Shown: positions 58,554 through 64,000 of the stretch, one piece after another
Position numbering within the stretch: the first letter of the stretch is position 1
Layout: each line of letters starts with the position of its first letter
Origin: Buchananella sp. 14KM1171
Lineage (GTDB): Bacteria; Actinomycetota; Actinomycetes; Actinomycetales; Actinomycetaceae
Assembly (NCBI RefSeq): GCF_041380365.1
Contig: NZ_CP159981.1
Coordinates: 1 to 64,000, forward strand
Direction of reading: 5' to 3'
DNA length: 64,000 nt
Notes under the pieces: generated by a model
What the model was told of the DNA's origin: nothing
What the model saw: only the letters and a program-made list of their open reading frames with translations
Database searches by the model: none
Translations under genes and position numbers: made by a program

Positions 58554-61340
58554 GTGAGCACTCCTCGACTACTCCTGATCGACGGCCACTCGATGGCCTT
58601 CCGCGCGTTCTTTGGCCTGCCGGTGGAAAACTTCACCACCTCGACCGGCCAGGCCACCAACGCGGTGCACGGTTTTGTCCGCATGCTGCTGTCCCTGCTG
58701 GCGCAGGAGAAGCCCACCCACGTGGCTGTGGCGTTCGACGCCGGTTCCAAGACTTTCCGCACCGAGGAATACCCCGAGTACAAGGGCACCCGGGAGAAGA
58801 CGCCGGAGGAGTTCAAGGGCCAGGTGGAGCTGATCGAGGAGGTGCTGGACGCCTTTGGGATCATGCACCTGAAGAAGGACGGGGTGGAGGCAGACGACAT
58901 CCTGGCCACCCTGGCGCGCCAGGGCCGCGAGGCGGGCGCGCTGGTGTACGTGGTCTCCGGGGACCGCGACACCTTCCAGCTGGTCACCGACGAGGTGACG
59001 GTGCTCTACCCGATCAAGGGCGTCTCCGAGCTGCGCCGCATGACCCCGCAGGAGGTGGAGGCCCGCTACGGGGTGGCGCCCAACCGCTACCGGCACCTGG
59101 CGGCGCTGGTGGGCGAGGCGAGCGACAACCTGCCGGGCGTGCCGGGGGTGGGGCCGAAGACGGCGGCCCAGTGGGTGGCGCAGTACGACGGCCTGGACGG
59201 GATCCTGGCCCACGCCCACGAGATCAAGGGCAAGCGCGGCGAGGCTCTGCGCGCGGCGATCCCGGACGTGCAGCGCAACCGGCGCCTGAACCGGCTGCTG
59301 ACGGACGTGGAGCTGCCGGTGGCGGTGGCTGACCTGGTGCCGATCGGGGCGGAGGCCGCCCGGGTGCACGCGGTGTGCGACGCCCTGGAGTTTCGCCAGT
59401 TGCGCGACCTCGCCTTGCGGCAGCTGCCGCACCGAGGCGGGCAGGGGGCCGACGTTGCCGCCGGCCCACCCGCAGGTGAGGCGGGTGGCGGCCAGGCCGC
59501 AGACGGGCAGGGCGCCGAAAGCAGCCTCAGTGGCGCGGCCGGCGCGAACGGCGAGGGACCAAACGGGGGGCTCGCCGCCGTGAACGGACGCTCCACCCCG
59601 CGCCTACTGCGCGCCGCCACGGCGACGGCCGGCGAGGTGGCCGAGCAGCTGGAGGCGTGGCGAGAGGCCGGCACCGTGCTGGGCGCGAGCGTGGAGGGCG
59701 TGGGCTCTCCCAGTCCCTTCAAGGCCGACTGCACCGGGCTGGCGCTGAGCGACGCGGTGGTCTCCATCTACTGGGACCTGGTGGTGATAACCCCGGAGCA
59801 GGACGCGCAGCTGCGCGAGTTCCTGCGCACCGCCCCGGTGGTCACCCACGACGCGAAGGCCGCCACCCACGCCCTCTCCTCGCGCGGCATGGCCCTTGGC
59901 AACATCGTGGACGACGTCGCCCTGGCGGCCTATCTCTGCTTCCCGGACGGACGGCGCTTTGACCTGGCGGAGCTGAGCGAGCGCTACCTTGACCAGGCCC
60001 TGGAGGTGGGCGACGGCCTGTTGGACATCGAGGGCGGCACGACGGCGCTGGCGGAGGCCGCGGCGAGCGTGGAGCTACACCGGGTGCTGGGCTCCGAGGT
60101 GGACAAGCGCGGCGCGACCGGGCTGCTGGCGGACATGGAGCTGCCGGTGGCCGCCGTGCTGGCTCGGATGGAGCGGGCCGGTATCGGGGCGGACGCCGCC
60201 CTGCTGGCCGAGCGGCGCCTGACGCTGGACGCGGAGGTGGAGGCCGCCGCGAACGCCGCCTTCGAGGCGATCGGCAAGCAGGTCAACCTCTCCAGCCCGA
60301 AGCAGCTGCAGGAGGTGCTCTTCACCGACCTGGGCCTGCCCAAGACGCGGCGTACCAAGACCGGTTACACCACGGACGCGGAGGCGCTGCGGGACCTGGC
60401 GGAGAAGACGGCCCACCCGTTCCTGGCCGCGCTGCTGCTGCACCGGGACCGGATCAAGCTGCGCCAGAACGTGGAGGGCCTGGCCAAGGCGGTGGAGGAC
60501 GACGGGCGCATCCGCACCACCTTCCAGCAGACTGCGGCGGCCACCGGGCGCCTGAGCTCCCTGGAGCCGAACCTGCAAAACATCCCGGCGCGCACCGAGG
60601 AGGGGCGCCGGGTGCGCCAGGCGTTCGTGGTGGGGGAGGGCTACGACTACCTGCTCACCGCCGACTATTCCCAGATCGAGATGCGCATCATGGCCCACCT
60701 GTCCGGGGACGCCGGGCTGATCGAGGCCTTCAACAGCGGCGAGGACCTGCACTCCTTCGTGGCCGGGCGGGTCTACCACGTGGACCCGGCCCAGGTGACG
60801 CCGGAGCAGCGCTCCAAGATCAAGGCGATGAGCTACGGCCTGGCCTACGGGCTATCTCCCTACGGGCTGTCCAAGCAGCTGCGTATCGACGTGGGGGAGG
60901 CCAAGGCGCTGATGGACGACTACTTCTCCCGCTTCGGGGCGGTGCGCGACTACCTGGCCGCTGTGGTGCGCCAGGCCACCCTGGACGGCTACACCCAGAC
61001 CATCCTGGGCCGGCGCCGCTACCTGCCGGACCTGGCCAGCGACAACCGGCAGCGGCGCGAGATGGCCGAGCGCGCGGCGCTGAACGCCCCCATCCAGGGC
61101 AGCGCGGCAGACCTGATCAAGGTGGCCATGCTCGGCGTGCAGCGCTCGCTGGACGAGCGCGGGCTCAAGTCGCGCCTGCTGCTGCAGGTCCACGACGAAC
61201 TGGTCCTGGAGGTGGGGCCGGGCGAGGCCGAGGAGGTCGAGGCGCTGGTGCGCCACGAGATGGCCGCGGCCGCCAGCCTGTCGGTGCCCCTGGACGTCTC
61301 AGTGGGGCTGGGGCGCAACTGGCTGGAGGCCGGTCACTAG
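58554..61340 (+). CDS. polA: DNA polymerase I
   Basis: 928 residues from the GTG at 58554. Gap filling and primer removal. Residues 1-290: 5' nuclease (LLIDGHSMAFRAFF; GVEADDILATLA; VVSGDRDTFQLV; GEASDNLPGVPGVGPKTA). Residues 295-345: a Gly/Ala-rich linker. Residues 350-555: exonuclease-like domain without the catalytic acidic residues. Residues 560-928: polymerase with DYSQIEMRIMAHLSGD (Asp704), the O helix RSKIKAMSYGLAYG and QVHDELVLEV. Followed by a terminator. Confidence 0.96.
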   Translation: MSTPRLLLIDGHSMAFRAFFGLPVENFTTSTGQATNAVHGFVRMLLSLLAQEKPTHVAVAFDAGSKTFRTEEYPEYKGTREKTPEEFKGQVELIEEVLDAFGIMHLKKDGVEADDILATLARQGREAGALVYVVSGDRDTFQLVTDEVTVLYPIKGVSELRRMTPQEVEARYGVAPNRYRHLAALVGEASDNLPGVPGVGPKTAAQWVAQYDGLDGILAHAHEIKGKRGEALRAAIPDVQRNRRLNRLLTDVELPVAVADLVPIGAEAARVHAVCDALEFRQLRDLALRQLPHRGGQGADVAAGPPAGEAGGGQAADGQGAESSLSGAAGANGEGPNGGLAAVNGRSTPRLLRAATATAGEVAEQLEAWREAGTVLGASVEGVGSPSPFKADCTGLALSDAVVSIYWDLVVITPEQDAQLREFLRTAPVVTHDAKAATHALSSRGMALGNIVDDVALAAYLCFPDGRRFDLAELSERYLDQALEVGDGLLDIEGGTTALAEAAASVELHRVLGSEVDKRGATGLLADMELPVAAVLARMERAGIGADAALLAERRLTLDAEVEAAANAAFEAIGKQVNLSSPKQLQEVLFTDLGLPKTRRTKTGYTTDAEALRDLAEKTAHPFLAALLLHRDRIKLRQNVEGLAKAVEDDGRIRTTFQQTAAATGRLSSLEPNLQNIPARTEEGRRVRQAFVVGEGYDYLLTADYSQIEMRIMAHLSGDAGLIEAFNSGEDLHSFVAGRVYHVDPAQVTPEQRSKIKAMSYGLAYGLSPYGLSKQLRIDVGEAKALMDDYFSRFGAVRDYLAAVVRQATLDGYTQTILGRRRYLPDLASDNRQRREMAERAALNAPIQGSAADLIKVAMLGVQRSLDERGLKSRLLLQVHDELVLEVGPGEAEEVEALVRHEMAAAASLSVPLDVSVGLGRNWLEAGH

Positions 61341-61352
61341 CAGAGCAAGGCG

Positions 61353-61383
61353 GGGGCGGGGAGCTTTCCAAGCTCCCCGCCCC
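61353..61383. terminator. Bidirectional terminator between polA and the methyltransferase gene
   Basis: 14-bp stem GGGGCGGGGAGCTT/AAGCTCCCCGCCCC with a TCC loop between convergent genes. Confidence 0.8.
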
Positions 61384-61400
61384 GTCTGCTTGCGTGCCGC

Positions 61401-62219
61401 CTAAGCCGGCTTGCGCGCGGTAATGATGAGCGTGCCCGGCATGAGCTCCCCGCGCAGGCGGGACCAGCCGTTCCACTCCAGGTCCCCTGCCTGCCAGGTC
61501 GGTTCGTCGATGGCCTCGATGACCAATCCGGCCGACAGGACGTCGGCCACGTGCTGGCTGAGCGTGCGGTGGTACTCGGCGTAGACGATGCGGCCGGACT
61601 CGGTGCGCTCCACGTAGGGCGCGTTAGAGAAGTAGGAGCGGGTCACGGTCAGGCCGGCCTGCGTGGGCACGTCCGGGAACATCCAGCGCACCGGGTGCGG
61701 CAGCGAGCACACCCACAGGCCTCCCGGGCGCAGCAGGCGGGCGGCCTCTGCGTGGATGCGCACCGGGTCCGGCACGAAGGCGATCCCGCCGTGGGCGGTG
61801 AAGCAGACGTCCGCGCACGCATCGGGCAGGGGAATGCAGCGGGCGTCGGCCACCAGCAGCGGGAAGTCGATCCCGGCGGCCCGGTTCAAAGCGCGGGCCT
61901 GGGCCAGCATCCCGCTGGAGATGTCGGTGGCAGTCACGCGCGCGCCCAGTCCGTGCAGGTAGCGCGAGCCCTGCGCGGCCCCGGCACCGAACTCCACCAC
62001 GTCGCGCCCGGCCACGTCCCCGAGTAGGCGCGCCTGGGACTCGCGCAGCCCCTCCGGGCACCAGTGCAGCTCGGCGTCCCCCAGGGTCGCGCCGTGATCG
62101 CGGTAGTATTCCTCCGCTTCGCCGTCCCACCACCGCGCGGTGGCCTCGACGGAGGCGGACTGCTCTGCCTCCGAGAGCTCGCGGTAGCCGCCAACGATGG
62201 ATTCATAGTCGCCATTCAT
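61401..62219 (-). CDS. SAM-dependent class I methyltransferase
   Basis: 272 residues. Motif I VVEFGAGAAQGSRYL near 75, motif II VTATDISSGML, motif IV DVCFTAHGGIAFV and LLRPGGLWVCSLPHP near 165. The N terminus ATARWWDGEAEEYYRDHG is typical of the UbiE/COQ5-like actinobacterial group acting on small molecules. Substrate unknown. Divergent to rpsA. Confidence 0.87.
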   Translation of the reverse strand: MNGDYESIVGGYRELSEAEQSASVEATARWWDGEAEEYYRDHGATLGDAELHWCPEGLRESQARLLGDVAGRDVVEFGAGAAQGSRYLHGLGARVTATDISSGMLAQARALNRAAGIDFPLLVADARCIPLPDACADVCFTAHGGIAFVPDPVRIHAEAARLLRPGGLWVCSLPHPVRWMFPDVPTQAGLTVTRSYFSNAPYVERTESGRIVYAEYHRTLSQHVADVLSAGLVIEAIDEPTWQAGDLEWNGWSRLRGELMPGTLIITARKPA

Positions 62220-62337
62220 GGCCCGAGTATCGCATCTGGCGAAAACAAGCGCTTTCTGTTAGCCTTGCCGATCGTGTAGGCGCAACTTGCGCCCGCACAT
62301 CCATTTGCAATCACTATCCAAATCCATCGGAGTTCTC

Positions 62338-63801
62338 TTGACCACCTCTACCCCCTCGTCGGCCCCGCAGGTCGCTATTAACGACATCGGCTCGGCTGAG
62401 GACCTCCTCGCTGCCATCGATGGCACCATCAAGTACTTCAACGACGGCGACATCGTCACCGGCACGATCGTCAAGGTCGACCGCGACGAGGTTCTCCTCG
62501 ACATCGGCTACAAGACTGAGGGCGTAATCCTCTCTCGCGAGCTGTCCATCAAGAACGACGTTGACCCCTCTGACGTGGTCGCCGTCGGCGACGAGGTTGA
62601 GGCCTTCGTTCTCCAGAAGGAGGACAAGGAAGGTCGTCTGCTCCTGTCCAAGAAGCGCGCCCAGTACGAGCGCGCCTGGGGCACCATCGAGAAGATCAAG
62701 GAAGAGGACGGCGTTGTCACCGGTTCCGTGATCGAGGTCGTCAAGGGCGGTCTGATCATCGACATCGGTCTGCGCGGCTTCCTGCCCGCCTCCCTGGTGG
62801 AGATGCGTCGCGTCCGCGACCTGCAGCCCTACGTCGGCATGGAGCTCGAGGCCAAGATCATCGAGCTGGACAAGAACCGCAACAACGTTGTGCTCTCCCG
62901 CCGCGCCTGGCTGGAGCAGACCCAGTCCGAGGTCCGCTCCCACTTCCTGCAGACCCTCAAGAAGGGCCAGGTCCGCTCCGGTGTGGTCTCCTCCATCGTC
63001 AACTTCGGTGCGTTCGTGGACCTGGGCGGCGTAGACGGCCTGGTCCACGTCTCCGAGCTGTCCTGGAAGCACATCGACCACCCGAACGAGATCGTCGAGG
63101 TCGGCCAGGAGGTCACCGTCGAGGTGCTGGACGTGGACATGGACCGCGAGCGTGTCTCCCTGTCCCTCAAGGCCACCCAGGAAGACCCGTGGCAGGCCTT
63201 CGCCCGCACCCACGCCATCGGCCAGGTTGTGCCCGGCAAGGTCACCAAGCTGGTTCCGTTCGGTGCGTTCGTGCGCGTCGAGGACGGCATCGAGGGCCTG
63301 GTGCACATCTCCGAGCTGGCCATCCGCCACGTCGAGGTGCCCGAGCAGGTCGCCAAGGTGGGCGAGGAGGTCTTCGTCAAGGTCATCGACATCGACCTGG
63401 AGCGTCGCCGCATCTCCCTGTCCCTGAAGCAGGCCAACGAGGGCCTGGACGTCGCCTCCGAGGAGTTCGACCCGTCCCTCTACGGCATGGCCGCCGAGTA
63501 CGACGAGCAGGGCAACTACAAGTACCCGGAGGGCTTCGACCCGGAGTCCAACGAGTGGCTGCCCGGCTTCGAGAAGCAGCGTGAGGCCTGGGAGCAGCAG
63601 TACGCTGAGGCCCACGCCCGCTGGGAGGCCCACAAGGCTCAGGTTGAGGCCGCTCAGGCCGCTGCCGAGGAGGCCGGTGCGGCTGCCGCCGCCGAGGCCG
63701 AGGTTCCGGCTTCCTACTCCTCCTCCACCGAGGAGTCCGCTGGCACCCTGGCTTCCGACGAGGCCCTGGCTGCTCTGCGCGAGAAGCTGACCGGTAACTG
63801 A
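62338..63801 (+). CDS. rpsA: 30S ribosomal protein S1
   Basis: 487 residues from the TTG at 62338 (CGGAG 6 bases upstream), giving the family start MTTSTPSSAPQVAINDIGS; the ATG at 62287 would add 17 untypical residues. Four S1 RNA-binding domains at about 37-105, 122-190, 207-276 and 292-362 (e.g. VRSGVVSSIVNFGAFVDLGG, VVPGKVTKLVPFGAFVRVED). The tail is Ala/Glu-rich. Helps initiate translation; less needed for leaderless mRNAs, which seem common here. Strong codon bias toward C-ending codons fits high expression. Confidence 0.96.
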   Translation: MTTSTPSSAPQVAINDIGSAEDLLAAIDGTIKYFNDGDIVTGTIVKVDRDEVLLDIGYKTEGVILSRELSIKNDVDPSDVVAVGDEVEAFVLQKEDKEGRLLLSKKRAQYERAWGTIEKIKEEDGVVTGSVIEVVKGGLIIDIGLRGFLPASLVEMRRVRDLQPYVGMELEAKIIELDKNRNNVVLSRRAWLEQTQSEVRSHFLQTLKKGQVRSGVVSSIVNFGAFVDLGGVDGLVHVSELSWKHIDHPNEIVEVGQEVTVEVLDVDMDRERVSLSLKATQEDPWQAFARTHAIGQVVPGKVTKLVPFGAFVRVEDGIEGLVHISELAIRHVEVPEQVAKVGEEVFVKVIDIDLERRRISLSLKQANEGLDVASEEFDPSLYGMAAEYDEQGNYKYPEGFDPESNEWLPGFEKQREAWEQQYAEAHARWEAHKAQVEAAQAAAEEAGAAAAAEAEVPASYSSSTEESAGTLASDEALAALREKLTGN

Positions 63802-63817
63802 TCCCGGTTCAACAACG

Positions 63818-63845
63818 GGGAGGGCGTCCTGCGGGGCGCCCTCCC
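63818..63845 (+). terminator. Terminator of rpsA
   Basis: GGGAGGGCG/CGCCCTCCC stem followed by TGCTTTT. Confidence 0.85.
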
Positions 63846-63931
63846 TGCTTTTGCGTCTCGCGATCGCGGCGCGCTGCCGGCGGGTGGGGCCGCCCCGTAC
63901 CGTTGCGGGCGCCTGGCGTAGCACCGGGCAC

Positions 63932-63937
63932 TACTCT
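63932..63937 (+). promoter_or_regulatory. -10 box of pcp
   Basis: TACTCT, 7 bases before the ATG at 63945; predicts a leaderless mRNA. Confidence 0.5.
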
Positions 63938-63944
63938 TGGGGAC

Positions 63945-64000
63945 ATGCAAGATTCTTCCCCGATCCTGATCACGGGCTACGGGCCTTTCCCCGGCGTGGA
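63945..64000 (+). CDS. pcp: Probable pyroglutamyl-peptidase I (3' end outside window)
   Basis: Only 18 codons are visible: MQDSSPILITGYGPFPGV. The ILITGYGPFPG motif is the typical N terminus of C15 pyroglutamyl peptidases (ILVTGFxPFxG), which remove N-terminal pyroglutamate. The rest lies beyond the window, so the catalytic Glu, Cys and His cannot be checked. Confidence 0.6.
   Translation, partial: MQDSSPILITGYGPFPGV

Noticed and set aside
58535-58987. N-terminal extension of the thioesterase frame
   Set aside because: It would run antisense to polA; the hotdog family begins near the ATG at 58534.

Overview
The window is a high-GC chromosome segment from an actinobacterium. Supporting evidence: a Pup-ligase locus (arc-dop-pup-pafA), an ANTAR regulator next to pyk and polA, hisF-hisI-trpE ... 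trpC-trpB-trpA-lgt, trmI beside a RecB-like nuclease, and an imuA'-imuB/dnaE2 mutasome with actinobacterial LexA boxes. Loss of 20S proteasome genes and many genes that look leaderless suggest a host-associated Actinomycetales member; an Actinomycetaceae-like organism is a guess only.

Layout. 1-3.2 kb: the end of a membrane-anchored kinase-like protein and a sortase-anchored surface protein (LARTG). 3.3-4.0 kb: a 704-bp non-coding transposable element with terminal inverted repeats (TIRs) and an 8-bp target duplication. 4.1-8.9 kb (minus): pepA, lpdA and sucB, the E3 and E2 of 2-oxoacid dehydrogenases. 8.9-9.9 kb: 1 kb of non-coding DNA with two long palindromes built from 20-nt units. 9.9-12.5 kb: a flavin disulphide oxidoreductase, trmL and a PEBP-family protein. 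12.6-19.4 kb: the SOS mutasome imuA'-imuB, interrupted by tdk, then dnaE2. 19.4-24.5 kb: hexose-phosphate mutarotase, tRNA-Leu(GAG), a small ORF, a GNAT-MazG fusion and an M3 peptidase. 24.5-27.2 kb: an AT-richer accessory gene of unknown function. 27.25-28.12 kb: a second copy (872 bp) of the transposable element. 28.2-33.7 kb (minus): a two-component system with a FtsX-type ABC transporter. 33.9-38.1 kb: NDH-2-like flavoprotein, acidic protein, uppP, HAD phosphatase, RecB-like nuclease. 38.2-45.3 kb: trmI-arc-dop-pup-pafA-FKBP, overlapping genes with no prcBA. 45.3-54.1 kb: P-loop kinase, hisF-hisI-trpE, PIG-V-like mannosyltransferase, trpCBA-lgt. 54.2-64 kb: pyk, tRNA-Leu(CAA), pdtaR, DUF808, thioesterase, polA, methyltransferase, rpsA and the start of pcp.

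Most of the window is core metabolism, DNA repair and protein modification in tightly packed operons. The novelty lies in the non-coding DNA: (i) two MITE-like elements with identical 12-bp TIRs and perfect but different 8-bp target duplications, (ii) long hairpins with 20-nt-period arms found inside those elements and twice elsewhere, (iii) a REP-like short repeat that has also entered the dop coding sequence, and (iv) a solitary 680-residue low-GC coiled-coil protein directly beside one element.
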